Source of the DNA: Lysinibacillus boronitolerans JCM 21713 = 10a = NBRC 103108
GTDB lineage: Bacteria; Bacillota; Bacilli; Bacillales_A; Planococcaceae
NCBI RefSeq assembly: GCF_000772935.1
Contig: NZ_JPVR01000080.1
Coordinates: 124,001-188,000, forward strand
DNA length: 64,000 bases
Direction of reading: 5' to 3'
Below the pieces are notes generated by a model, which ran no database searches, was not told the DNA's origin, and saw only the letters and a program-made list of their open reading frames with translations. The position numbers and the translations under genes are program-made. Positions 16,435 through 24,941 of the stretch are shown here, piece by piece (within the stretch, counting starts at the first letter, position 1; every line of letters starts with the position of its first letter).

Positions 16435-16938
16435 TTAATGATACATGCCGTGATTTATTTTCCCTGTCAGCTTTTCTATTTTTACTTCAAATAGTTCGAT
16501 TTTCGGCATAATCGGATAGCCCTCTCTTTCAAATGTCCATTCAGGATTTCCATACTTATCCAGTAGCGCATCAAAGAACCATACTTTTTTTGATTCCTCT
16601 TCAATTCTTTCGATATGTCCAAACAGAACCACACTTTGATAAACTAGTGCGGATTGACAGGCATATTTTTTGCCTGGATGTAAATCACCCATATCGCAAA
16701 CTTCTATACAAATTTTAGGATTTTGTTTGATATTTGACCAAAAGTGACTTTCTCGAAGATTACCAATATGCAAGTATAGTTTGTCCTCCCCTTCATATAC
16801 ATAGACAAACGGAATAACATAAGGAAAACCTTCCTCATCAACTGTTGCGACATGTGCCACTTTTCCCAACTTTAAGTATTGCTGTGCGTCCTCTTGTGAA
16901 ATTTCCACACGTTTGTTTTGAATCGTACCTCTCATCAT
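16435..16938 (-). CDS. Pyridoxamine 5'-phosphate oxidase family flavoprotein (NimA-like)
   Basis: A 167-residue split-barrel FMN-binding protein. KVAHVATVDEEGFPYVIPFVYVY and KLYLHIGNLRESHFWSNIKQNPKICIEV are the family signatures, and a nearby His-Gly motif is like that of the 5-nitroimidazole reductase NimA. Its reaction is not known; reduction of a small molecule or heme/F420-like binding are options. GGGGG precedes a double ATG at 16938/16935. It is a single gene. Confidence 0.78.
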   Translation of the reverse strand: MMRGTIQNKRVEISQEDAQQYLKLGKVAHVATVDEEGFPYVIPFVYVYEGEDKLYLHIGNLRESHFWSNIKQNPKICIEVCDMGDLHPGKKYACQSALVYQSVVLFGHIERIEEESKKVWFFDALLDKYGNPEWTFEREGYPIMPKIELFEVKIEKLTGKINHGMYH

Positions 16939-17065
16939 TTATTAGCCCCCTTATGAAATTATGTAACGATTAATAAACGCCGCTAAACCGTTTATTTTAA
17001 ACATACATATATTTTACATCTTTAACAAAGCTAAAAAAAGGGTGAATTTTTTCAGTAGAATAATA

Positions 17066-17099
17066 AAAGCCAAGGATGCACTATTGCACCCTTGGCTTT
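17066..17099 (-). terminator. Terminator of the AraC-type regulator
   Basis: A 12-bp stem with one mismatch (17069-17080 with 17085-17096) is followed on the minus strand by TTTTATTATT. Confidence 0.75.
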
Positions 17100-17103
17100 C
17101 TTG

Positions 17104-17967
17104 TTATTTAATTGGAATCCAAATTTCTGAATACGAATCAGGGCTATAAGCATCCTCTTCAGGATAAACCTCCAACTCCGCTGTTCCTGCTGGTTCATAT
17201 GGGTTGGATGGGAACCACTCTGAATAAATTTGTTTCCATGTATTTTGCATTGCATCAGGCATAGGTCCATGTACTTCAAAGATAACCCATTTAGATGCAG
17301 GTACTTCCATTGTTAAGAGATCTTCTCCTACTTCTCCTACATGGTCAGTAGCAATCCAATAATCAATGAAGCCCTTTTGTCCCTGTTCTGTATTTGGTAC
17401 ACAAACACCTAATACGCCATTGACCGTGCCATTATTTAATTGGTATAGCTGATGATCAAAGCCACTTTGGTTGACCTCTTGCCAAAATAGAGGTATTTCC
17501 GTTGTGTTCTCCCCATTTTGACAGTTGTATGTTCTTTTTACACCGACAATTTGAAACTTGTCTTTTTCAATAATTTTATACTTCATTGGTTCTGCTCCCT
17601 TCAAGCTTACCTGTATGACCAGGCGATTATATGATTGTAATGGTCCTTGCTTCTTTCTTGCTTCACTAGGCGTTACATGGTGTTGTTTACGAAACGCTTT
17701 AGTAAAGGCTTCAGGAGTTTCATAGCCGTATTTGTAGGCGAGATCGATTATTTTTTGTTCAGTACCCAGCAATTCTTGTGCAGCTAATGTTAATCTTCTT
17801 CGCCGTAGATAATCTGCAATAGACATATCTGTCAAAATGGCAAATGTTCGCTGAAAATGAAAGACAGATGAATTAACCTCCTGTGCAATCTGTTCAATCG
17901 TAATATCCTCTAATAAATGATCCTCCATATAATTAATGGCCTTTTGAATCGACTCAATCCAACTCAT
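17104..17967 (-). CDS. AraC-family regulator with GyrI-like ligand domain
   Basis: A 287-residue transcription factor. Residues ~8-105 hold two helix-turn-helix units (DITIEQIAQEVNSSVFHFQRTF and KIIDLAYKYGYETPEAFTKAFRKQHHVTPSEARK). Residues ~130-287 form a GyrI/Rob-type effector-binding domain with the WVIFEVHGPMP strand. Relatives such as Rob and BltR-like proteins respond to hydrophobic drugs. ATG 17967 follows AAGGAG; the frame extends three codons further. No clear target gene is adjacent. Confidence 0.85.
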   Translation of the reverse strand: MSWIESIQKAINYMEDHLLEDITIEQIAQEVNSSVFHFQRTFAILTDMSIADYLRRRRLTLAAQELLGTEQKIIDLAYKYGYETPEAFTKAFRKQHHVTPSEARKKQGPLQSYNRLVIQVSLKGAEPMKYKIIEKDKFQIVGVKRTYNCQNGENTTEIPLFWQEVNQSGFDHQLYQLNNGTVNGVLGVCVPNTEQGQKGFIDYWIATDHVGEVGEDLLTMEVPASKWVIFEVHGPMPDAMQNTWKQIYSEWFPSNPYEPAGTAELEVYPEEDAYSPDSYSEIWIPIK

Positions 17968-18238
17968 TGCTCTCACTCCTTGATTCCATCATAAAATAGA
18001 TATGGCTGCTTAACCTGTCTTTTTATGCTAACTTTGGACAGGCTAAATAGAAAGAATTTTCTTTAAATTTTCTATTGAAATACATTAAACTCTGACCAAT
18101 TTTTCAGGACAGATTTAACAAAATCAATTGAATTAAGAATTAGGAAGACCTAACCGTATTTTATTATCCCTCCTTTGCTTAACCAACATTAAAAAAAGAT
18201 AAGTTTATTATATACAGAAATGAAATGGAGGTTTTTTC

Positions 18239-18565
18239 TTGGTCAAACGGCAAGATGTTGCTGCTTTTTGCTTAAACGAAAGATAATCAATTATTAATGG
18301 TTTTACAAGGAAATAAGGATGAAGCAAAAATACGGGCAGATCCATCAGGTGGTAAAGAGGCAGTAGAAGACTTTGAGACACGCTACATTCGGTAGGGTTT
18401 ATGAAGAAACAGGCAATCTCATTAAGATTATTAAAGAAATTATTATAGACATAATGAAGTTGTGGAGGTTCATTATTTTGAAACGGTCCTGGTTAATCCA
18501 GATGAATTCATTTATGACATTGCATAAAAATCAAAGGAGGAAGTTACCCGAATACCTTTAACCTC
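18239..18565 (+). pseudogene. Decayed Nudix hydrolase gene
   Basis: Reading through several frames reconstructs a Nudix protein: a TTG start after GGAGG (VKRQDVAAFCLNE), a shift, then NQLLMVLQGNKDEAKI, PSGGKEAVEDFETRYIR, a shift into RVYEETGNLIKIIKE (the Nudix box end), and another shift into EVVEVHYFETVLVNPDEFIYDIA. A TAA stop follows where relatives have Trp, then KSKEEVTRIPLT. At least three frameshifts and one stop are present, so it is inactive. An intact relative would be ~140-150 residues. The open 62-codon piece at 18373-18561 is a fragment of this, not a gene. Confidence 0.8.
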
Positions 18566-18592
18566 CCCCAACACTCGAGTTTATCTTTTATT

Positions 18593-18620
18593 AAAAAAAG
18601 TCACGTCTCATCGACATGAC
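18593..18620 (-). terminator. Terminator of the Cse60-like gene
   Basis: On the minus strand, GTCATGTC and GACGTGAC form the stem with loop GATGA, and a T-run follows immediately (18599-18593). Confidence 0.75.
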
Positions 18621-18628
18621 CCCTCTTG

Positions 18629-18823
18629 TTAAATGGTGTAATCGCTTTGCTGATAAATAATTAAAGCAGAATGGATGACCGTCTGCTCTCCAATAAAGAG
18701 CGTATTGTATTTGATATCAAGTATGAAAAAGCCTTTTAAATCTACTAAAGCTCGGTTAATATCAAGTTCAAATTGCACAATATCATTGTTTTGAATTGTC
18801 ACAACTTGAGTTATCTGTGTCAT
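18629..18823 (-). CDS. Small protein resembling sporulation protein Cse60
   Basis: A 64-residue protein whose core (QFELDINRALVDL, then FFILDIKYNTLF, then HSALIIYQ) follows the ~60-residue Cse60 family, in which D-I-K-Y and a final A-x-x-I-Y are conserved. Cse60 of B. subtilis is sporulation-induced and of unknown function. ATG 18823 follows AGGAGTG; the frame goes back to 18868 without a site. It has its own terminator and lies between the Nudix relic and glnA. The family call is moderate. Confidence 0.55.
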   Translation of the reverse strand: MTQITQVVTIQNNDIVQFELDINRALVDLKGFFILDIKYNTLFIGEQTVIHSALIIYQQSDYTI

Positions 18824-18875
18824 TGTCCACACTCCTTTAATCTTATGATAGAGCAAAAAGAAGTACATGTCACAT

Positions 18876-18904
18876 AAAAAAGTTGGAGCTAAAACAGCCC
18901 CAAC
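18876..18904 (-). terminator. glnA terminator
   Basis: The stem GTTGGGGCT (18904-18896) / AGCTCCAAC (18890-18882) is followed on the minus strand by TTTTTTA. Confidence 0.8.
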
Positions 18905-18906
18905 CT

Positions 18907-20241
18907 TTAGTACATCGTTAAATACTCCTCACGTTCCCAGTTATGGACACGTGTGCGATATTTATTCCATTCAATCTCTTTCGCAGCTGTGAATTTATCG
19001 TAAATATGGTCACCCAGTGCATCACGAACAATGGCATCCATCTCTAATTCGATTAACGCAAATTCTAATGAGGATGGTAAACTATCAATCCCATTCAACT
19101 CCCGATCCGCTGCTGTCATTTTATAAATGTTACGGTCTACTGCAGCTGGTGGCGTTAAATCTTTTCGTATACCATCCAGCCCAGATGCTAGAATAACAGT
19201 CATTGCTAAATAAGGGTTTGCTGCTGGATCCACTGAACGCAATTCAATTCGTGTAGATAGTCCACGAGCTGCTGGAATACGAATTAATGGTGAGCGGTTT
19301 TGAGCAGACCAAGCTACATAGCAAGGGGCTTCATAGCCAGGTACTAAACGTTTATAGGAATTGACAAGTGGATTTGTGATAGCCGTAAAGCCATGCACAT
19401 GCTTCATGATTCCTGCCATAAAGCTACGTGCGGTTGCACTTAATTGCAAGTCTGCATGTTCATCGTAGAAGGCATTTTTATCACCTTCAAATAACGAGAG
19501 ATTAAAATGCATTCCTGACCCATTGACCCCAAATAGTGGCTTTGGCATAAATGTTGCGTGGAGGCCATGCTGTGCAGCAATGGTTTTTACAACTAGTTTA
19601 AATGTTTGGATATTGTCACATGCCTCAATAGCACTCGCATACTTAAAGTCGATTTCATGCTGGCCTGGTGCTACTTCATGATGAGACGCTTCAATTTCGA
19701 AGCCCATTCCCTCTAGCTCTAAAACAATATCACGACGACAGTTCTCTCCCAAATCAGTTGGCGCTAAATCAAAATAGCCCCCACTATCATTTAATTCCAG
19801 TGTCGGACGCCCCTTTTCATCCAACTTGAATAGGAAAAATTCAGGCTCTGGCCCTAAATTAAACGAAGTAAAGCCTAGCTCCTCCATTTCCTTCAATACT
19901 CGTTTTAAATTGGAGCGTGGATCTCCTTCAAACGGTGTACCATCTGGTCTTGCAATATCACAGATAAAGCGAGCCACTTTCCCCTTTTCAGCAGTCCAAG
20001 GAAAAATCACGAAGGTATTGAAATCAGGCTTTAAATACATATCCGATTCTTCAATACGCACAAAACCTTCGATTGAAGAGCCGTCAAACATAACTTTATT
20101 ATCTAGCGCTTTTTCTAATTGACTGACAGGCACTTCCACATTTTTGATTGTCCCTAATATATCTGTAAACTGTAGGCGAATAAATTTCACATTTTCTTCC
20201 TTCACTCGACGTATAATATCTTCTTTGGTATAATGTTTCAT
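18907..20241 (-). CDS. glnA: Glutamine synthetase, type I
   Basis: A 444-residue enzyme that makes glutamine from glutamate, ammonia and ATP, the usual length for Bacillales GlnA. The Mg/Mn-binding and catalytic signatures are intact: [41 protein letters not shown] and the latch region [12 protein letters not shown]. There is no adenylylation site of the type Ib enzymes. Unlike the B. subtilis glnRA operon no glnR lies upstream, yet a perfect GlnR/TnrA box is present ~90 bases before the ATG. GGAGTGGTG precedes the start. Confidence 0.95.
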   Translation of the reverse strand: MKHYTKEDIIRRVKEENVKFIRLQFTDILGTIKNVEVPVSQLEKALDNKVMFDGSSIEGFVRIEESDMYLKPDFNTFVIFPWTAEKGKVARFICDIARPDGTPFEGDPRSNLKRVLKEMEELGFTSFNLGPEPEFFLFKLDEKGRPTLELNDSGGYFDLAPTDLGENCRRDIVLELEGMGFEIEASHHEVAPGQHEIDFKYASAIEACDNIQTFKLVVKTIAAQHGLHATFMPKPLFGVNGSGMHFNLSLFEGDKNAFYDEHADLQLSATARSFMAGIMKHVHGFTAITNPLVNSYKRLVPGYEAPCYVAWSAQNRSPLIRIPAARGLSTRIELRSVDPAANPYLAMTVILASGLDGIRKDLTPPAAVDRNIYKMTAADRELNGIDSLPSSLEFALIELEMDAIVRDALGDHIYDKFTAAKEIEWNKYRTRVHNWEREEYLTMY

Positions 20242-20828
20242 TTTTCACCACTCCAATGTAAATTTAATTAACATACTTTTTTTTATGACTGATCTAAAAA
20301 TACATTAAAATTGAATAACAAGCAATATGTATGTAATGTTTTATAACATACATTTTATCGAATATATTAATCCCTTTTTTAGATTAATTTTTCTTACCAC
20401 ATTTCCATCTCCAATAGCGATCTTTCACCTTAAAAGAAGGGCAAAATTAATACTTTCTACAAAAGGCCTTTAGTCTTACAAAATCCTTCGTCACTCTAAA
20501 AATGTACAGTCAAGTATCATGACTAGAGACGAAGCATTCTCTACTTCCTCATGCATCAAATGCAGATATATCAAGAGCATCGTTAAAAAGTTAACCCGTG
20601 AACCCTATCCAAGAACCTAGATGTCAAAAATCCTATTGATTAAGTTTTACTTTATATCACAAAAGCCTTGTATAATGCGATATTTATTGGTAAATTTATA
20701 GCAAATTAGAATTTTCATTTATTCATATTATAAGTAAATACGGAGTATATAATTATGGTTAGAAATCATTATGTTGGCTTCCAGGAAATATTTAGTTATA
20801 GATACATAAGGCGGTGAATTTAGTAGGC
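20242..20828. other. Intergenic region between glnA and the partner-switching operon
   Basis: 587 bases without a supported gene. The left part holds the glnA control region. On the right, a TATAAT near 20670 (in CTTGTATAATGCG) could start the plus-strand operon, though no good -35 box is seen. The middle (about 20400-20640) shows nothing I can interpret. Confidence 0.5.
20332..20348. promoter_or_regulatory. GlnR/TnrA binding site upstream of glnA
   Basis: TGTAATGTTTTATAACA matches the TnrA/GlnR consensus TGTNAN7TNACA at every fixed position and lies within a longer palindrome with arms ATGTATGT and ACATACAT. It should place glnA under nitrogen control. Confidence 0.75.
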
Positions 20829-21962
20829 ATGTCAGTATTAATTATTGGCAGCGTAAGTAATGATGTGCTACGTCTGCAGAAATATTTTCATCGTATCAGC
20901 ATCCCAAATATTCATTGCTTTTCAACAACGGAAGCAGCAATGAATTATTTAGTAGATTCATCTTTGAAAGATGAGCTGGAATTAATCGTCCTCGACACTA
21001 AAATGACACTCAGCAATTGCGAGGAAATTTGTCAGCACATTCATGTACTTAAAAATTGGATAGATGTCCCTATCCTTCTATCCACTACCTACGAAAAAAA
21101 CATAACAATCGATAGGGTGTTTGAAGCAGGTATTTTCGACTTTATTTTAAAGCCGTTTGATTTTACTCATTTTAAAACTCGAATTCAAGTAGCCTTAAAA
21201 TATCAGAAGGAAGCCACGCTTCGAAAGCAGCAAGAAAGTATGATTCAAAAAGATTTATTCGTTGCAAAAAAATTCCAAAAGAACGCACTATCTCCTCCAT
21301 TAAATCTTGAGCAAATACAGATTGATGGTCTTTATGTAACATCTAATACACTAGGAGGTGACATGTACTGTTGGTTTAAGATTAATGACCATTTAACCGC
21401 CATTCTTCTGTACGATGCAATGGGGCATGGCATAGCTGCATCACTCGTTACGATGTCCATTAGATCATTATTAAAAGGAATGATTACTAAGTTAATTGAT
21501 CCAGTAGCAGTAATCCAAGAACTTAACCGCCAAATATACGAGCTATTTTCTGATGAAGATATGGACCGTTTTTTAATGACGGCGATTTACATACTTCTAG
21601 ATACGAAAAATGGAACATTGCACTATGTGAATGCGGCTCACCCTTCTGGTTTTTTATTTGGAAAATATGGAGAAACAGTCTTCCTCCCAGCGAATACACC
21701 TATCCTCGGACTATTCCCTACTATTCAAATAAATAAAAAAACAATACCTTTATCAGGCTGGCACCGTATTATTCTTTATACAGATGGATTATTAACATTG
21801 AACGAGCAAAATTCAATTGATATGGACTTTTTCTACGCTTATGCTTCACAGGATAATAGCTATGCACTACAAAAATTTTCTCAAAAATACAATTTAATTG
21901 ACAATGATTACAGCGATGACATCACAGTCGTTTCAATAACAATTACATTAAAGGGTAGGTGA
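20829..21962 (+). CDS. Response regulator fused to PP2C-type phosphatase (RsbU/SpoIIE family)
   Basis: A 377-residue protein. The receiver domain (~1-120) has phospho-acceptor Asp56 (LIVLDTKM) and Lys108 (ILKPFDF). A helical linker covers ~122-155. The PP2C domain (~165-375) has metal ligands in GGDMY (Asp178), YDAMGHG (Asp196) and YSDDIT near the C-terminus. Such proteins dephosphorylate a STAS antagonist, switching on its release activity when the receiver is phosphorylated. ATG 20829 is preferred over GTG 20814, which lies inside the only Shine-Dalgarno-like stretch. It is first of four genes; the matching STAS protein is the last. Confidence 0.88.
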   Translation: MSVLIIGSVSNDVLRLQKYFHRISIPNIHCFSTTEAAMNYLVDSSLKDELELIVLDTKMTLSNCEEICQHIHVLKNWIDVPILLSTTYEKNITIDRVFEAGIFDFILKPFDFTHFKTRIQVALKYQKEATLRKQQESMIQKDLFVAKKFQKNALSPPLNLEQIQIDGLYVTSNTLGGDMYCWFKINDHLTAILLYDAMGHGIAASLVTMSIRSLLKGMITKLIDPVAVIQELNRQIYELFSDEDMDRFLMTAIYILLDTKNGTLHYVNAAHPSGFLFGKYGETVFLPANTPILGLFPTIQINKKTIPLSGWHRIILYTDGLLTLNEQNSIDMDFFYAYASQDNSYALQKFSQKYNLIDNDYSDDITVVSITITLKGR

Positions 21963-21968
21963 TTGAAG

Positions 21969-22388
21969 ATGGAATTCACACTCAATGTAAATCCTGATAC
22001 ACAAGCTATAGCCTTTATTGATCAAATTATGGAGAATTATACAAATTTATATAATCTACCTTATAAACGAGAAATAAGATTTGTTGTTCATGAATTAGTC
22101 ATCAATGCCGTAGAGGCTATGGGGAAAATTAATATACCCACTCAAAAGGAAATTCAAATACATGTAACTCAATCAAACGAAGAAATAAAAATAACAGTCA
22201 CTGACGAAGCAAAAGGTATTGACGAAAAGGACTGGGACAAAGTTCTTCAATTCGATTTAGACAAACTTGATTATGCTGATCGTGGACGCGGTTTATTTTT
22301 TGTCAAAAATATGGTAGACCATATTTGGTTCGAAAATATTTCTGAAACAAAATTTTTAGTAGGTATTTCCAAAAAGTTTCATCTATAA
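21969..22388 (+). CDS. RsbW-like serine kinase / anti-sigma-type ATPase
   Basis: A 139-residue GHKL ATPase. The N box is HELVINAVEAM (from 41), the G1 box DEAKGI and the G2 region DRGRGLFFVKNMVD. The size and pattern are those of anti-sigma factor kinases (RsbW, SpoIIAB, RsbT), which phosphorylate a STAS antagonist on Ser/Thr and otherwise hold a target protein. No sigma-factor gene is in the operon, so the target may be something else. GGTAGGTG precedes ATG 21969; a TTG two codons earlier is also possible. Confidence 0.87.
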   Translation: MEFTLNVNPDTQAIAFIDQIMENYTNLYNLPYKREIRFVVHELVINAVEAMGKINIPTQKEIQIHVTQSNEEIKITVTDEAKGIDEKDWDKVLQFDLDKLDYADRGRGLFFVKNMVDHIWFENISETKFLVGISKKFHL

Positions 22389-22415
22389 AGTAAACGTAAA
22401 ATTGGGGGCGTTTTA

Positions 22416-24113
22416 ATGAAGTTATCTATACGAAAGAAAATGAATCTGCTTATATTTGGTTGTATTATTTTACTTACTTCCCTTTTAGCAGGCGTCAATT
22501 TTTTTGTTGCCAAGAACAATCTATTAGAAAGTGCTGATACAAAGCTTTTATCAGATATACAATTGAGCTATGAATATTTAGATGCTAAATACCCTGGAGA
22601 ATGGTCCATAAAAAACAATCAGCTCTATAAAGGCGATATCAATATGGTAGAAAACTTTGAGGTGGCTGATAAAGTTGGAGAACTTACAAACGGGAATGCT
22701 GTATCCATCTTTCAAAACGATACTCGTATCAGTACCAATATAGTGGATAATGGTGAGCGTGCTTTAAATACAAAGGTTTCTGACGAGGTTGCAACTGTTG
22801 TGCTCGGAGAAAAAAAGCGCTTTATCGGTTCTGCAAATGTCTTAGGAAGTTTGCATCAAGCAGCCTATGATCCTATCGTAAATAGTCAAGGCGAGGTGAT
22901 CGGTGTATGGGCAACCGCTGTCCCTACCGCTCCTTATATAAGCATTGCAACAAAATCAGCACTGGAGAATGTAGCTATTTCCTTAGTGATTGCCATTGTA
23001 ATGATCGGAGGAATTAGTTGGTTCTTACAAAAGCAAATTGTAAATCCTATTAACATTTTAAGTACCAATGCCAAGGAATTAGCAGAACTAAATTTAAATG
23101 TTAAACTGTTAAACCCTAAAGGCAAAGATGAAATCGCTGAATTAGCACGCGCATTTAGTAGTATGAAAAATCATTTAACAGAGACGATAAAGATTGTAGC
23201 TGGTAGTGCACACCAAATTGCAAAGTCGTCACACACTTTGGCAGAATCATCACATCAAACAAGTGAAGCATCTAATCAGATTGCACTAACAATGAATGAA
23301 ATCGCCGTTGGTACTACCACTCAATCTGATCAGGCTGAACGAATAGTTTCAATGATGCAAAAAACGATTGAAGAAGTATCAAAGAGCTTACAAAAGGCTG
23401 AAATCACTTTAAATAGCGCTATCGAATCCACTCATATCGCACGTAAAGGAGAAGAAGCCATCAATGAAGCGATTATGCATCTAAGTGATGTTACAAAAAC
23501 TGTGTCTTATGCAACTGATTCTATCCAAAAATTAGGCAAGCGCTCTGAAGAAATTGGTGGTATTATTACCGTTATCACTGGGATCGCAGAACAAACGAAT
23601 CTGTTAGCACTCAATGCAGCCATTGAGGCAGCACGAGCAGGTGATCAAGGAAAAGGCTTTGCTGTCGTTGCATCAGAGGTTCGTCAACTTGCAGAGCAGT
23701 CAAGTTTAGCAGCAGGACAAATTACAAATCTTATTAATGATATCCAGGCTGAAACATCTGTAACCGTACGAACGATGGAAAGCAATTTACTGGCTGTCGA
23801 GGAGCAGGTTACGATCATCAATAAAGGTGGAAGTGCCCTTAAGGAAATCGTAGAGAAAGTTGTCGAAACTGAGGAAGGCGTCGAACAAATGAAAGTTGCA
23901 TTTACACATGTTAACGACAACTCTTTAAGCGTACAACAAGCAATTCAAGATATTTCTCGTATCATTGAGGACGCTGCCGCAGCTACAGAGGAGATTGCAG
24001 CAACCTCAGAAGAGCAATATGCGACTGTTGCAGAAATTACACAAAGCTCAGATGAGTTATCATCAATTGCTGATAATTTACAAAATGAAGTGAATAAATT
24101 TAAGTTTGAATAA
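22416..24113 (+). CDS. Methyl-accepting chemotaxis protein with single-Cache sensor
   Basis: A 565-residue transmembrane receptor: TM1 at ~10-30, an extracellular single-Cache-like domain at ~32-185 (GNAVSIFQNDTRISTN, VGVWATAVPTAPY-like end), TM2 at ~188-208, HAMP at ~209-262, and a long signalling coiled coil whose hairpin tip reads EQTNLLALNAAIEAARAG near 391. The tip is fully conserved, so it should contact CheA/CheW. Its place inside a partner-switching operon, between kinase and antagonist genes, is unusual; no che gene is nearby. The ligand is unknown. GGGGGCG precedes the ATG. Confidence 0.9.
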   Translation: MKLSIRKKMNLLIFGCIILLTSLLAGVNFFVAKNNLLESADTKLLSDIQLSYEYLDAKYPGEWSIKNNQLYKGDINMVENFEVADKVGELTNGNAVSIFQNDTRISTNIVDNGERALNTKVSDEVATVVLGEKKRFIGSANVLGSLHQAAYDPIVNSQGEVIGVWATAVPTAPYISIATKSALENVAISLVIAIVMIGGISWFLQKQIVNPINILSTNAKELAELNLNVKLLNPKGKDEIAELARAFSSMKNHLTETIKIVAGSAHQIAKSSHTLAESSHQTSEASNQIALTMNEIAVGTTTQSDQAERIVSMMQKTIEEVSKSLQKAEITLNSAIESTHIARKGEEAINEAIMHLSDVTKTVSYATDSIQKLGKRSEEIGGIITVITGIAEQTNLLALNAAIEAARAGDQGKGFAVVASEVRQLAEQSSLAAGQITNLINDIQAETSVTVRTMESNLLAVEEQVTIINKGGSALKEIVEKVVETEEGVEQMKVAFTHVNDNSLSVQQAIQDISRIIEDAAAATEEIAATSEEQYATVAEITQSSDELSSIADNLQNEVNKFKFE

Positions 24114-24151
24114 ATCCCCAAACAAGAAAAGAATAATGGAGGCGCTATAGG

Positions 24152-24538
24152 ATGAATCAGAAGAAAATTGCAATGAATATTGACACAAAGGCTGATTATA
24201 TTGTAATTGCGTTTACAGGCGATTTAGAATACGGGATGATTGAAGAAATAAAGTCAGAGCTTCAAACACTTAGCTTAGACACAAAGCATGGATACATTAT
24301 CGATATGCAAAAGGTAACAAATATTGATAGTACTGGATTCGGTATGATCGTTAATTTTGCTAAGAAAGTGTCTGTAAAAGATAAGAAAATCGCCATTATT
24401 GTCGTCGATGATTTCATTCGCAACTTATTCGCTATTTCACAGGTTGATAAAGTATTCCCTATTGCCAAAAGCGAAGAACAAGCAAGGAAGATTATTAAAG
24501 AAGATTGGCTAGGTGAGCTATCACTTAACGATTATTAA
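24152..24538 (+). CDS. STAS-domain anti-sigma-factor antagonist (RsbV-like)
   Basis: A 128-residue STAS protein. The phosphorylation site lies in NIDSTGFGMIV (Ser60). DLEYGMIEEIKSEL and the Y-I-I-D-M strand complete the fold. By analogy with RsbV/SpoIIAA, unphosphorylated protein binds the RsbW-like kinase and releases its partner, and the REC-PP2C protein restores this form. There is an extra ~20-residue C-terminal tail (EDWLGELSLNDY). GGAGGCG precedes the ATG. It is the last gene of the operon, followed by a terminator. Confidence 0.88.
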   Translation: MNQKKIAMNIDTKADYIVIAFTGDLEYGMIEEIKSELQTLSLDTKHGYIIDMQKVTNIDSTGFGMIVNFAKKVSVKDKKIAIIVVDDFIRNLFAISQVDKVFPIAKSEEQARKIIKEDWLGELSLNDY

Positions 24539-24555
24539 TCTTTGTAACCATAATA

Positions 24556-24592
24556 AAAAGGTGTATTCCTATTAGACGGAATACACCTTTTC
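24556..24592 (+). terminator. Terminator of the partner-switching operon
   Basis: A perfect stem AAAAGGTGTATTCC/GGAATACACCTTTT with an 8-base loop. Confidence 0.85.
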
Positions 24593-24594
24593 AT

Positions 24595-24930
24595 GTTTAA
24601 AAAAAGAAGATGTCCACGGCAGAAAAAGCAACTTTGCAAGGTGAAAGGTATTTCCGTTCCGCCAGCGTCACAGATGAGCCGCTTTACTCACTTCCATTCG
24701 CTCCAGGGTCTCATCTTTGACCCCTGGCTCCACTCCAATCAACCATTTTTTCATATTAGCATAGCGATTTCAATGTGGAGAAGTGGTGATTGACAGCACC
24801 TCTACATAAAGAGTAATGAACACCTTCATTTTATTTGAAAACCTTTGCTAAATAGATTAGATTTTTTTGGTTAGATAGGAAAGCAAGTAGCCAAGCAACA
24901 GATATCCATTTCTACCTTTCAATTGACTGT
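24595..24930. repeat. Intergenic repeat element, copy 2 (short form)
   Basis: It shares ordered blocks with 10815-11345 in the same orientation: TTTCCGTTCCGCCAGCGTC, ATGAGCCGCTT, CGCTCCAGGGTCTCATC, CTCCAATCAACCATT, TGAACACCTTCA and AGGAAAGCAAGTAGCC. The GC-rich palindrome of copy 1 is deleted here. It also lies between convergent genes and no coding sequence is supported inside it. Confidence 0.75.
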
Positions 24931-24941
24931 TTTGTTTTTCT

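Noticed and set aside
18373-18561. Open frame of 62 codons with RVYEETG
   Set aside because: It is one surviving frame segment of the decayed Nudix gene; the rest of the protein continues in other frames on both sides.
20400-20640. Possible regulatory RNA upstream of the partner-switching operon
   Set aside because: No conserved core of any class I know and no strong hairpin with a T-run were seen.
22416-24113. Idea that the receptor gene is a chance insertion between kinase and antagonist genes
   Set aside because: Spacing on both sides is short (27 and 38 bases), there are no repeats or mobile genes, no terminator lies between the four genes, and one terminator ends the set.
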